DNA of 64,000 bases. Origin: Microbacterium trichothecenolyticum. Its GTDB lineage: Bacteria > Actinomycetota > Actinomycetes > Actinomycetales > Microbacteriaceae. The stretch lies in the NCBI RefSeq assembly GCF_000956465.1, contig NZ_JYJA01000039.1, positions 1-64,000 of the forward strand, in the 5' to 3' direction. The number at the start of each line of letters is the position of its first letter. The stretch's first letter is position 1. The notes below the pieces were generated by a model. The model did not search any database. It worked only from the letters and a program-made list of their open reading frames with translations, and was not told the origin of the DNA. Shown piece after piece: positions 18,210-27,483 of this stretch. A program made the position numbers and the translations under genes.

Positions 18210-21200
18210 ATGTCGCAGGGATGGATGCCTCGTCCGAAGGACGGACGGAGACCACGACGGGTGCGCACGACGCTGGTGGCGGTGGTGACCGCTGCAGTGG
18301 TCGCGGCGCCGCTCGCCGTGCCGACCATGGCTCAGGCGGCGGGCGCCGATCCCGTCACCGTGAACGTCACGGGCGCCGACATCGCGGCCGCCGCGCAGAA
18401 CAGGAACGGCCTCACGTTCAAGGGGTTCGGCGTGCTGTCGGCGAACTCGACGAGCGCGCTGCTGCTGGACTACAAGTCGCAGCATCCCGACGCGTACTGG
18501 GAGCTCATCGAGACGCTGTTCGGTGGGGACCACCCGATCATGAACACGGTCAAGATCGAGATGGGCAACGACCGCAACACCTCGACCGGCCCGAACGCAT
18601 CGACGATGCGCACGCGCGACGAGTACCCCAACGTCCTGCGCGAGCCCGGCTTCCAGCTCGCCGCCGACGCCCAGCTCGTCGCCCACGGCGACGTGCACGT
18701 GAGCCTCCTGCGCTGGAACCGCCCGGCGTGGGTCGCGAATGACGCCGACCAGTACATCTGGTTCAAGAACACCGTGCTCGCCGCCTACCGCGAGTTCGGG
18801 GTCATGATCGACTCGATCAACCCCGACACGAACGAGACCTCGAGCCCCAACATCCAGCTGTACAAGAACTTCTCGGGCTGGGTGCGCGGCGACGAGAAGG
18901 GCTACGAGGGAGCGACCGCGTCCGACCCGAACAACGGCTTCGCGTCGGAGGAGGAGAAGAGCCTCTACCGCGCCATCCAGACCATCGCGGCCGACACGGT
19001 CGGCACGCCGCCGGTCTCGTTCGGCAACGCCATGACCTCGGCCACCGACTCGTCGCTGCGCGACGCGGTCGACGTCGTCGGGTTCCACTACTCGAGCGCC
19101 GACGACAGCGCCGGCAACATGAAGAAGATCGCCGAACAGCTCGACAAGGAGGTCTGGAACTCGGAGGGCCAGTCGACCTTCTCCAGCTCCGCCGACCGCC
19201 CGAACAACAACGCGAGCGACGAGCAGGGCGGCTTCGGCACGCAGTTCGGCGGCACCAACAGCGCGCTCGAGATGGGCAACTGGGTCACGACCGGCTTCAA
19301 CGCGTCGCGCCGCACCATGAACATCTTCCAGCCGGCGATCGGCTCGTTCTACGACGGATTCCAGTACTCGTCGAAGGAACTCGTGAACGCCCGTGACCCG
19401 TGGTCGGGCTGGATGTACTACGACGGCGGCCTCGCCGTCATCGAGCACTTCACCCAGTTCGCGAAGCTCGGGTGGGAGAACGCCGACAACACTGCCGGCA
19501 TCTGGCGCGCGATCCCGAAGGCGTCGGGCAGCGAGCTCGGCACGGGCAACCCGCCGAGCGGCGCGCGAGCGGGCGGAGCGTCGTACACGACGCTCGCGGC
19601 GCCGGACGCGTCGGACTTCTCGACCGTCATCATCAACGACTCGAAGTTCACGAAGACCTACCGGATCGTCGCCAAGGACCTGAACCTCGGCGCCGACCAG
19701 ACCGGTGAGGTGTGGGAGACGCGGGCGGCCGACGCCGGCCAGGCGTACGACGCGAACTACCTGAAGCCGGTCGGCGAGGTCACCCCCGCCGCCGACGGCA
19801 CGTACAGCGTCACGGTCAAGCCGTGGTCGGCGGTCACGTTCACGACGCTCGACCACGCGACTGTCGGTGCGGCCGGCAAGCTCGCGGCGAAGGACGGCTA
19901 CGGCAGCGCGCTGCCGTCGTCGAAGGAGTACACCGACGCCGACGGGGGCCGCGACGTGCTCGACACCGATGCGAGCGGCAACGTCAACGGCGTCACCGAC
20001 GACGCGGTCCTCTACGCCGACGACTTCGACTACGCCGAACAGGGCAACATCAAGGACTACGACCCGGCGAGCGGTGAGCTCTCCGACGGGACGGTCTCGT
20101 ACCTCGACAGCCGCGGCAACCAGACGAAGCCCGCCGGCACGCCTGCCGTCCAGAGCGAGGACAACGGCGCCACCCCGCGGTACACGAACGACACGAACGG
20201 CGCGTTCGAGTCGGTTGCGACCCCGGACACGGCGCACCACCGTGTGCTCCGCCAGCAGGTGGGCCCGGGCATGGCCGGGGGTGCATGGAACGGCGGCGAC
20301 CCGAAGACGACGATCGGCGACGCCCGCTGGGCGAACTACACGGTCTCCTCGGACGTGCTGTTCGAGGCATCCGGATCCCAGTACGCGACCATCGGCGCAC
20401 GCGAGCAGGGCGGCACAGCCAACGGCCAGAGCGTCTCGGCCGCTGAGCTGAAGATCGACCCGACCGGCGCCTGGACGTTCATGCGCTTCGGCGCGACGCT
20501 CTCGACGGGCACCGTGGCGGGCAACGCCGCCGCGGCGTTCAAGACCGGCGCGGGCGTGTGGAACAACATCGCCGTGAAGGTGGCCGGGTCGGTGTACACG
20601 GCTTACGTCAACGGCATGGAGGTCGCGGCGTACACGGATGCTGCACCCCAGGCGACCGGTCGCATCCAGCTGGGTTCGAGCTTCAACTTCGTGCAGTTCG
20701 ACAACCTGAAGATCGAGACGGTGCCCGGCTACACGCCGTACTACGCCGCGATGATCGACGGGATGCACCAGACCAGCTGGGCGGACCGCTCGGTGCCCGT
20801 GCTGCAGTTCGACAAGAACTGGAGCCACGCGAACGGCCAGGGCATGTTCGAGTGGCAGCGCACGGCCTCCAAGAGCACGGCGAAGGGAGCGTCGATGACG
20901 TATTCCTTCACGGGCACCGGCATGGACATCATCGGCACCAACGCCGGGACCACGACCCTCGACGTGATCGTCGACGGCGTGCAGGTCGCAACGGCCGCGC
21001 CGACGTTCGCCGCCGGCAGTGAGCGCACCACGTTCATCCTCCGCGGTCTGTCGAGCGGCCCGCATACCGTCGTGATCAAGACCGCGAACGACGCGTCGAT
21101 CAACGTCGACGCCGTCGGCGTGGTCACCGCGACGGCCGACTCGGCGAAGGCCGACACCACGGCGCTCGCCGCGGTGGCCGACGCCGTGAAGGGCCTCGAC

Positions 21201-23660
21201 GAGGGCGAGTACAGCGCCGAGACGTGGGCGGTGTTCGCGGCTGTCAAGGCGAACGCGACCGCCGCGCTCGACGACCCGGCGGCCTACGGCCTCGATACCG
21301 AGGGTTCCGTGGCGATCGCGGCCCGACTGACGGCGGCCGCAGACGGCCTCGTGCCGAAGGATGTCAGCGCCGACGTGCTCGACCTGGGCGTCGTCACCAT
21401 CACCTCGACCGACCGGGCGCTCCCCACCAAGCTCGACCTCGCCGGCACGAACGCGAAGGTCACGTGGAGCCTCGCGTCGACGACGAGCGCGAAGAGCGTC
21501 GCCGAGCTGGGTACGTTCGTCGCGGCCGGCCGATCGACCGAGAAGCTGTCGTCGGGCGTGTACCAGCGCTTCGGCGCCACGGTGCTCGTCGTCCCGGCGG
21601 ATCTCGACTACTTCATCGACTCAGGCGCGACGGGTGCTCCGGCCGGGTCGGTGTACGCGGCGGTGAAGGCATCCGCTCCGGGTCTGCTCAACGACACCAG
21701 CGACCAGAAGTGGGACGGCACGACGGCGGGCACGACGTGGGGCTACTCGACCACGGCGACCACGATCGCGGCGGGCACGCCGGCGGAGTGGGGCTCGTCG
21801 TACGTCGGCGCCGACTACAACAAGCCGATCACCTACCACCTGACGCTGCCCGCGGGCTCGTACAACATCGTCGCCGTTCAGGCACCGCGGGCGGGGCTCA
21901 CGACCAACGTCTACTCCAAGGTGAAGGCGGCCGGCACCGAGACCACGAAGAACGCCACGTCGACGGGATCGGCCACGCCGGTCACGCAGGCGCTGACGCT
22001 CGACGCGGACGCCGTGGTCGACGTCGAGTTCGGCACCAACGGCACGAGCGGCTACAACGCCCGCCTCGCGCTCGTCTACGTGCAGAGCCTTCCTCGCGAC
22101 GTCGGGGTGCAGGGCGCGCTGACCGTCGACGAGGATCTGCCCGAGACGGTGACGGTCGCAGGCTCCGAGAAGGCCGTGGAGTGGGATGCCGCCTCCGCCG
22201 CGCAGCCGCGCACGGTGTACCGCAAGCTCACCGTCACGGGTCGCCTGACCGACACCGATCAGGCCGTCATCGCCGGTTACGAGATCATCCCGCCGGCGCT
22301 GGTCTATTACATCGACTCGGGGACGAGCGGGGCTGCCTCGCCGCAGTACACCGCCGTCGCCGGCTCGGTGAGCCTGCGCAACGACAGGGTGGACCAGGTC
22401 TCGACCGCCGCCGACCAGTGGGGCTACATCGCCGACGGCATGAAGACGAAGGGCACCACCGACATCAACGACAAGTACTCGACGGGTCTGTACCAGGACA
22501 CGACGAAGCTCGTCTACCGTCTGCCCCTCGACGCGGGCACGTACACGCTGACGGCCGGCTTCACCGAGTGGTGGAACCTCAACCGCGCGATGTACCAGAC
22601 GGTGTCTGTCGGCGGCACGGAGCTCGCCAAGGGCACCGTCCCGCTGTCCGGATCGAGCACGCCGATCGCGGCGCCGCTCACCTTCACGCTGACGGCTCCG
22701 GCCACAGTCGACTACCTCGTCACCAACGAGGGCGCCGGCGCCGAGAAGCCGGTCATCTCGTGGCTCGCCGTGGCCGACGAGACGCTTCCCGGCGCGCCGC
22801 AGAACGTGACGGCCGCGCTCGCCGGCGACACCTCGATCACGGTCGCGTGGGATGCCTCGGCTGTCACCGGTCCGGGATTCACGGGGTACCGCGTATACGA
22901 GGCGGGCGGCGCCGACCCGGTGTGCGAGACGAGCAGCACCAGCTGCACGGTCCGGGCGCTCGAGCTCGGCACGACCCACTCGTACGAGGTCGCGGGCGTG
23001 AACGCTCTCGGCGAGGGCGAGCGGTCGGCGGCGACGGCATCCGTCACCCTCCCGGAGGTCGCCTCGAACGACGGCGCGAAGACGGTCCCGGCCAAAGGCG
23101 TGCTCTCGTCGAACGACGGATGGGACACCGGCCTCAAGGACGGCACGTTCCAGCTGACGATGAACCTGTGGTGGGGCGAGAACGGCTCGCTGTTCAAGCT
23201 CTACCGCGACGGCGAGCTCGTCGCCAAGGTGCCGCTCACGATGATGACGCCCGGCGCGCAGAGCGCGGTCGTCGACATCACCGGCCTCGTCAACGGCACG
23301 TACGTCTTCACCGGTGAGCTGGTCAACTCGAAGGGCACGACCGCGACGCAGCCGCTCACCGTGAAGGTGACGGATGCCTCGCCCGGCAAGCCCGTCCTGT
23401 CGAGCGACGCACGCGGCGGCACCGGGTCGTACACCGTGACCGCCGATCTGTGGTGGGGCACCAACGCCACCTCGTACCGGTTCCTCGAGAACGGCGTCGA
23501 GGTCGGCGCGGGCGACCTGAAGGCGGCCACCCCGGGCGCGCAGCGCGCGACCCTGCCGGTGTCGGGCAAGGCCAAGGGGACGTACACCTACACGGTCGAG
23601 TTCACGAACGCCGCCGGCACGACGGCGAGCGCCCCGCTCAAGGTCACCGTGACCAAGTAG
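18210..23660 (+). CDS. Giant secreted GH59-like glycosidase with accessory modules
   Basis: 1816 residues from ATG 18210. Parts in order: signal peptide (1-44); clan GH-A catalytic barrel plus sandwich (about 45-550) resembling GH59 galactocerebrosidases (TVKIEMGNDRNTSTGP), with acid/base Glu209 (TNETSS) and nucleophile Glu319 (WNSEGQS); laminin-G/concanavalin-like region (about 580-840); beta-sandwich module (841-975); FIVAR-like helices (976-1055); two copies of a Big_4-like plus YxIDSG-type unit (from about 1057 and 1293); FN3 (about 1528-1617); and two closely similar domains with LWWG motifs (about 1626-1720, 1727-1816). It likely removes beta-galactosyl or a related sugar from plant or microbial polymer. 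No sorting signal, so freely secreted. Confidence 0.88.
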   Translation: MSQGWMPRPKDGRRPRRVRTTLVAVVTAAVVAAPLAVPTMAQAAGADPVTVNVTGADIAAAAQNRNGLTFKGFGVLSANSTSALLLDYKSQHPDAYWELIETLFGGDHPIMNTVKIEMGNDRNTSTGPNASTMRTRDEYPNVLREPGFQLAADAQLVAHGDVHVSLLRWNRPAWVANDADQYIWFKNTVLAAYREFGVMIDSINPDTNETSSPNIQLYKNFSGWVRGDEKGYEGATASDPNNGFASEEEKSLYRAIQTIAADTVGTPPVSFGNAMTSATDSSLRDAVDVVGFHYSSADDSAGNMKKIAEQLDKEVWNSEGQSTFSSSADRPNNNASDEQGGFGTQFGGTNSALEMGNWVTTGFNASRRTMNIFQPAIGSFYDGFQYSSKELVNARDPWSGWMYYDGGLAVIEHFTQFAKLGWENADNTAGIWRAIPKASGSELGTGNPPSGARAGGASYTTLAAPDASDFSTVIINDSKFTKTYRIVAKDLNLGADQTGEVWETRAADAGQAYDANYLKPVGEVTPAADGTYSVTVKPWSAVTFTTLDHATVGAAGKLAAKDGYGSALPSSKEYTDADGGRDVLDTDASGNVNGVTDDAVLYADDFDYAEQGNIKDYDPASGELSDGTVSYLDSRGNQTKPAGTPAVQSEDNGATPRYTNDTNGAFESVATPDTAHHRVLRQQVGPGMAGGAWNGGDPKTTIGDARWANYTVSSDVLFEASGSQYATIGAREQGGTANGQSVSAAELKIDPTGAWTFMRFGATLSTGTVAGNAAAAFKTGAGVWNNIAVKVAGSVYTAYVNGMEVAAYTDAAPQATGRIQLGSSFNFVQFDNLKIETVPGYTPYYAAMIDGMHQTSWADRSVPVLQFDKNWSHANGQGMFEWQRTASKSTAKGASMTYSFTGTGMDIIGTNAGTTTLDVIVDGVQVATAAPTFAAGSERTTFILRGLSSGPHTVVIKTANDASINVDAVGVVTATADSAKADTTALAAVADAVKGLDEGEYSAETWAVFAAVKANATAALDDPAAYGLDTEGSVAIAARLTAAADGLVPKDVSADVLDLGVVTITSTDRALPTKLDLAGTNAKVTWSLASTTSAKSVAELGTFVAAGRSTEKLSSGVYQRFGATVLVVPADLDYFIDSGATGAPAGSVYAAVKASAPGLLNDTSDQKWDGTTAGTTWGYSTTATTIAAGTPAEWGSSYVGADYNKPITYHLTLPAGSYNIVAVQAPRAGLTTNVYSKVKAAGTETTKNATSTGSATPVTQALTLDADAVVDVEFGTNGTSGYNARLALVYVQSLPRDVGVQGALTVDEDLPETVTVAGSEKAVEWDAASAAQPRTVYRKLTVTGRLTDTDQAVIAGYEIIPPALVYYIDSGTSGAASPQYTAVAGSVSLRNDRVDQVSTAADQWGYIADGMKTKGTTDINDKYSTGLYQDTTKLVYRLPLDAGTYTLTAGFTEWWNLNRAMYQTVSVGGTELAKGTVPLSGSSTPIAAPLTFTLTAPATVDYLVTNEGAGAEKPVISWLAVADETLPGAPQNVTAALAGDTSITVAWDASAVTGPGFTGYRVYEAGGADPVCETSSTSCTVRALELGTTHSYEVAGVNALGEGERSAATASVTLPEVASNDGAKTVPAKGVLSSNDGWDTGLKDGTFQLTMNLWWGENGSLFKLYRDGELVAKVPLTMMTPGAQSAVVDITGLVNGTYVFTGELVNSKGTTATQPLTVKVTDASPGKPVLSSDARGGTGSYTVTADLWWGTNATSYRFLENGVEVGAGDLKAATPGAQRATLPVSGKAKGTYTYTVEFTNAAGTTASAPLKVTVTK

Positions 23661-23673
23661 GCCGACCCGAGCG

Positions 23674-23710
23674 CCGCGGGCGGAGCACCTCCGGGTGTCT
23701 CCGCCCGCGG
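23674..23710 (+). terminator. Rho-independent terminator after GH59-like gene
   Basis: CCGCGGGCGGAG (23674-23685) pairs with CTCCGCCCGCGG (23699-23710), extended inward by CACC/GGTG with one bulged T, and followed by TGTTTT. This is one of the few hairpins in the window with a T run. Confidence 0.85.
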
Positions 23711-23772
23711 TGTTTTGCGGCAGGATGGCGGAAAGCGCCCGCGATCGCTGCGGGCGAGGATGAGGGTCGACG

Positions 23773-25485
23773 GTGACGCTGCGCAGCTCCCACTGGTATT
23801 CGGGCGACGACCGGAACGCCTACATCCATCGGGCGTGGATGCGCCGCGGTGTTCCGGACTCGGCCTTCACGGGGCGTCCGCAGATCGCGATCGCGAACAC
23901 CGCGTCGGATCTGACGCCGTGCAACGCGCACCTGAACGAGGTCGCGCAGTCTGTCAAGAACGGCATCTACGAAGCCGGCGGCATCCCGCTCGAGCTCCCG
24001 GTGGTGTCGCTCGGTGAGACGAACGTACGCCCGACGGCGATGCTGTGGCGCAACATGGCGGCGATGGCGACGGAGGAGATGCTCCGCGCGAACCCGATCG
24101 ACGGGGTGGTGCTGCTCGGCGGCTGCGACAAGACGATCCCCTCTCTGCTGATGGCCGCGGCATCCGTCGATCTGCCCGCCGTCGTCGTCCCGGGAGGGCC
24201 CATGCTCACCGGCCATTTCCGCGGTGAGGCGCTCGGCTGCGGCACCGACGTGTGGCGGCTGTCGGAGGAGGTGCGCGCGGGCACGCTGAGCGAGGAGATG
24301 TTCCTGAAGTCCGAGTCCTCGATGATCCGCTCGAAGGGTCACTGCAACACGATGGGAACCGCCTCGACCATGGCGCTCGTCGCCGAGGCTCTCGGCGTCG
24401 TCGTGCCCGGAGTCGGGGGAACACCCGCACCGGATGCCCGCCTGCTCGAGGCCGCCCATTCGACGGGTGCGCTCGCCGTGGCGCTGGTGGCGGAGGATCG
24501 TCGCCCGTCGACGTTCCTGACGAAGGCGAACTTCCACAACGCGATCGTCGCGCTCGCCGCGATCGGCGGCTCGACGAATGCGGTGGTGCACCTCCTCGCG
24601 ATCGCGGGGCGCCTGGGGATCGACCTGTCGATCGATGACTTCGACCGGATCGGCGCCGAGGTGCCGCTGCTGGTCAACCTGCAGCCCGCAGGTCAGTACC
24701 TGATGGACGACCTCTTCCGCGCCGGCGGGTTCCTCGCGGTGATGCGCGAGGTGCGCGACCTGCTCGACCCCGCGGCCCTCACCATCACGGGTCGCCCGTT
24801 CGTGGAGTACCTCGACGACGCCCGCATCTGGGACGCGGACGTGATCACCCCGCGCGACACCCCGCTGCAGCCGCACGCCGGCATCTCGGTGCTGCGCGGC
24901 TCGCTCGCTCCGGGCGGTGCGCTGATCAAGCCTGCGGCGGCATCGCCGCACCTGCTGAAGCACCGGGGTCGGGCTGTGGTGTTCGACTCCATCGAGGACT
25001 TCCAGACCCGCGTCGACGACCCCGACCTCGACATCGACGAGAACTCGGTCATGGTGCTGCGCGGCTGCGGACCGAAGGGCTACCCCGGCATGCCCGAGGT
25101 GTCGAACATGCCGCTTCCGACCAAGCTCCTCGAGCGCGGCATCCGTGACATCGTCCGCATCTGCGACGGCCGCATGTCGGGCACCGCGTACGGCACGGTC
25201 GTGCTGCACGTCACCCCCGAGGCCGCCGCCGGGGGACCGCTCGCCCTGGTGAGGACCGGCGACTGGATCGAACTCGACGTGCGCGACCGCCGCCTCGACC
25301 TCGACGTGCCGGCCGACGAACTGGCGAGCCGGATGCCGAACCAGGCCACGGTCGACGGCTACGCGAACCCGCGGCGCGGGTGGGAGCGGCTGTACGTCGA
25401 CCACGTGCTGCAGGCGGACCGCGGCGCCGACCTCGACTTCCTGGTCGGAGCGTCGGGTTCGGAGGTGACGCGTGAGTCCCATTGA
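23773..25485 (+). CDS. IlvD/Edd family dehydratase, probably for a sugar acid
   Basis: 570 residues; GTG start. Iron-sulfur cysteines are at positions 50 (DLTPCN), 118 (GGCDKT) and 191 (GHCNTMG), as in the dihydroxy-acid/6-phosphogluconate dehydratase family. The pattern and the absence of other branched-chain amino acid genes favour the sugar-acid branch (arabonate, xylonate, galactonate dehydratases), which removes water from an aldonate to give a 2-keto-3-deoxy acid. It sits just behind the GH59-like gene and 70 bases before a zinc sugar dehydrogenase, supporting that role. Exact substrate unknown. Confidence 0.88.
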   Translation: MTLRSSHWYSGDDRNAYIHRAWMRRGVPDSAFTGRPQIAIANTASDLTPCNAHLNEVAQSVKNGIYEAGGIPLELPVVSLGETNVRPTAMLWRNMAAMATEEMLRANPIDGVVLLGGCDKTIPSLLMAAASVDLPAVVVPGGPMLTGHFRGEALGCGTDVWRLSEEVRAGTLSEEMFLKSESSMIRSKGHCNTMGTASTMALVAEALGVVVPGVGGTPAPDARLLEAAHSTGALAVALVAEDRRPSTFLTKANFHNAIVALAAIGGSTNAVVHLLAIAGRLGIDLSIDDFDRIGAEVPLLVNLQPAGQYLMDDLFRAGGFLAVMREVRDLLDPAALTITGRPFVEYLDDARIWDADVITPRDTPLQPHAGISVLRGSLAPGGALIKPAAASPHLLKHRGRAVVFDSIEDFQTRVDDPDLDIDENSVMVLRGCGPKGYPGMPEVSNMPLPTKLLERGIRDIVRICDGRMSGTAYGTVVLHVTPEAAAGGPLALVRTGDWIELDVRDRRLDLDVPADELASRMPNQATVDGYANPRRGWERLYVDHVLQADRGADLDFLVGASGSEVTRESH

Positions 25486-25554
25486 GCCGAGGGGCGCGGG
25501 TCCCGACATCCGGCCGGGGGTCTGCGGCATCCGTCCCCACCTGTGGGCGGGGCG

Positions 25555-26562
25555 ATGAGGGCTCTCGTGATCACGGCGCCGCACCGCGCCGAGATCCAGG
25601 AGGTCCCCGACCCCGAGCCGGCGGCAGGCGAGGTCGTCGTCGACGTGCGGCGCGCCGGGATATGCGGCACCGACATCGAGTTCTTCACCGGGGAGATGGC
25701 GTATCTGCACGCCGGTCATGCGGCCTACCCGATGCGGATCGGCCACGAGTGGACGGGCACCGTCTCGGACGTCGGAGCCGGCATCGACCGTGCGTGGATC
25801 GGGCGACGGGTGACCGGCGACACGATGCTGGGCTGCGGCGCGTGCCGCCGATGCGAGCACGGTCGCCAGCACGTGTGCGAGAACCGGCTCGAGCTCGGCA
25901 TCCGCGGCGGGAAGGCCGGTGCGCTGGCAGAGAAGGTCGCGACCCCCGTCGCGTCGCTGCACCGGCTGCCCGACGGCGTCGACGACGCCATGGCGGCCAT
26001 GGTCGAGCCTGGCGGCAATGCCTTTCGCGCCGTGCAGGGGGCGTCGCTGCGTCCAGGCGATCGCTGCCTCGTGCTCGGCCCCGGCACGATCGGGCTCCTG
26101 AGCGCGATGTTCGCGCGCGCCGCCGGCGCGGACGTCCACCTGCTCGCCCGGGACGACCGCGCGCTCGAATTCGCGCGGTCGCTGGGCTTCGACCACATCT
26201 GGACGCAGGAACGGATGCCGCAGCTGCCGTGGGACGCCGTGATCGAGGCATCCAACGCTCCGCAGCTTCCTGCGAAGGCGCTCGAGCTCGTCGAACCGGG
26301 CGGGCGGGTCGTCTACATCGGCCTTGCCGGCACGCCGAGCCTCATCGACACCCGCGACCTGGCGCTGAAGGACGTGACGGCCGTCGGCGTGCTCAGCGCC
26401 TCGCCCGGCCTGGCCGGCACGATCGACGCGTACGCCGCGGGAGTCGTCGATCCGCGTCCGCTCATCGCCGCGACGGTCGCCCTCGAGGAGCTGCCCGCGA
26501 TCCTCGCCGGCGAGCGGCCGGCGGGCGCGGGGCCGGGGCCGAAGTTCCACGTCTCGCTGTGA
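25555..26562 (+). CDS. Zinc-dependent medium-chain (sugar) dehydrogenase
   Basis: 335 residues. ATG 25555 gives the standard MDR opening (MRALVITAPHRAEIQEV). The catalytic zinc cysteine is in AGICGTD and the His in IGHEWTG. The structural zinc site is CGACRRCEHGRQHVC. The nucleotide-binding loop is VLGPGTIGL. Such enzymes oxidise sugars or polyols with NAD(P)+. Paired with the upstream sugar-acid dehydratase, it would perform the first oxidation of a free sugar to lactone or a ketose step. A bidirectional terminator follows. Confidence 0.9.
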   Translation: MRALVITAPHRAEIQEVPDPEPAAGEVVVDVRRAGICGTDIEFFTGEMAYLHAGHAAYPMRIGHEWTGTVSDVGAGIDRAWIGRRVTGDTMLGCGACRRCEHGRQHVCENRLELGIRGGKAGALAEKVATPVASLHRLPDGVDDAMAAMVEPGGNAFRAVQGASLRPGDRCLVLGPGTIGLLSAMFARAAGADVHLLARDDRALEFARSLGFDHIWTQERMPQLPWDAVIEASNAPQLPAKALELVEPGGRVVYIGLAGTPSLIDTRDLALKDVTAVGVLSASPGLAGTIDAYAAGVVDPRPLIAATVALEELPAILAGERPAGAGPGPKFHVSL

Positions 26563-26570
26563 CCGCAGAC

Positions 26571-26605
26571 GCGGACACCCCCGGCCGCGGGCCGGGGGTG
26601 TCCGC
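26571..26605. terminator. Bidirectional terminator
   Basis: A perfect 16-bp stem (GCGGACACCCCCGGCC at 26571-26586 with 26590-26605) and a 3-base loop between the convergent dehydrogenase and DUF5684 genes. Confidence 0.85.
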
Positions 26606-26624
26606 TGTCTGAGAAAGAGGGCGG

Positions 26625-27014
26625 TCAGGCGGGCTTGGTGTACGTGTCGTTGCTGAAGCCGGTGATGAAGTAACCGATCGGGTTGAGCAGGAACAGCAGG
26701 AAGAACGCGAACGCGCCCCCGTGGCCGAACGCCCGGCCGTTGCGGAAGGCGACGATGATCGCGAGCACGATGTTGGCGATGGGCACGAACCACAGCAGTC
26801 CGAGCCAGGCCGAATACCCTGCGACCTTGACGAGTACGAAGAGATTCACGATCGGGATGATGGCGAGCCATCCCGGGTAGCCGGCCTTCGTGAACGTCCT
26901 CCAATAGGCGGCGATCGTGGCGATCCAGTAGATCAGGCCGACGACCACGTAGCCGAAGACGGCACCGGCCGAGACGCCCTGGCTGATGGGCTCGATGTCA
27001 GAGAGCAGTGTCAT
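26625..27014 (-). CDS. DUF5684 family membrane protein
   Basis: 129 residues with three to four transmembrane helices. The segment TFTKAGYPGWLAIIPIVNLF with the following LGLLWFVPIANIVLAII is the typical DUF5684 core (aromatic, Gly-Trp and Pro in a membrane hairpin), and LLFLLNPIGYFITGF ends it. The function of the family is unknown. ATG 27014. It is monocistronic by appearance. Confidence 0.88.
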   Translation of the reverse strand: MTLLSDIEPISQGVSAGAVFGYVVVGLIYWIATIAAYWRTFTKAGYPGWLAIIPIVNLFVLVKVAGYSAWLGLLWFVPIANIVLAIIVAFRNGRAFGHGGAFAFFLLFLLNPIGYFITGFSNDTYTKPA

Positions 27015-27161
27015 GCGCTGAGCGTATTGGGTTCACGAGGTGCGACCCGTGAGCGCCGCAGCCCGACGTCGCAGATGCGCCGGACCCTGGTCGGGCCGCC
27101 TTCGCGTTGACACCCGGACGAACTGTCGAACCAGACGAGGTCCCGCCTCCGGGCCCCGTGC

Positions 27162-27332
27162 TCAGCGGCCGGTGCCCCACAGCCGGTTCGTCTGGGCGTG
27201 CGCCTCCAGCAGATCGTCCCGCGCCGCTTCGAGGGCGCGCTGCGCATCGATGAAGGCATCCCGTGCCTCGATGAGGCGGACCGGAACCCCGTCGTCCAGG
27301 CTTGCGATGCTGAAGCTGTGCGTCCACGACAT
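27162..27332 (-). CDS. Small hypothetical helical protein (56 aa)
   Basis: Starts at ATG 27332 behind GAGAGGAG. After MSWTHSFSIASLDDGVP the rest is one amphipathic, Ala/Arg/Glu-rich helix (LIEARDAFIDAQRALEAARD), possibly a short coiled coil. No family recognised. Codon use matches neighbouring genes, and the strong ribosome binding site supports a real gene. It lies between the DUF5684 and aldehyde dehydrogenase genes on the same strand. Confidence 0.6.
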   Translation of the reverse strand: MSWTHSFSIASLDDGVPVRLIEARDAFIDAQRALEAARDDLLEAHAQTNRLWGTGR

Positions 27333-27483
27333 GGCGTGCTCCTCTCGTGCGAGCCGGATCTCGGCGCGCCCCCGAACCGGCTGGGGATGTGTCTCCCCGA
27401 TGCCGTGCCACGACGTTAGACAGCGGCATCCGTCTCGTCCACGGTGCGATGAAACACCAGGACACGGGCCGTAATGCACGAGG

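Noticed and set aside
18057..21065. Open frame of 1002 codons antisense to the GH59-like gene
   Set aside because: Low-complexity Arg/Val/Leu product, no domain, no start context.
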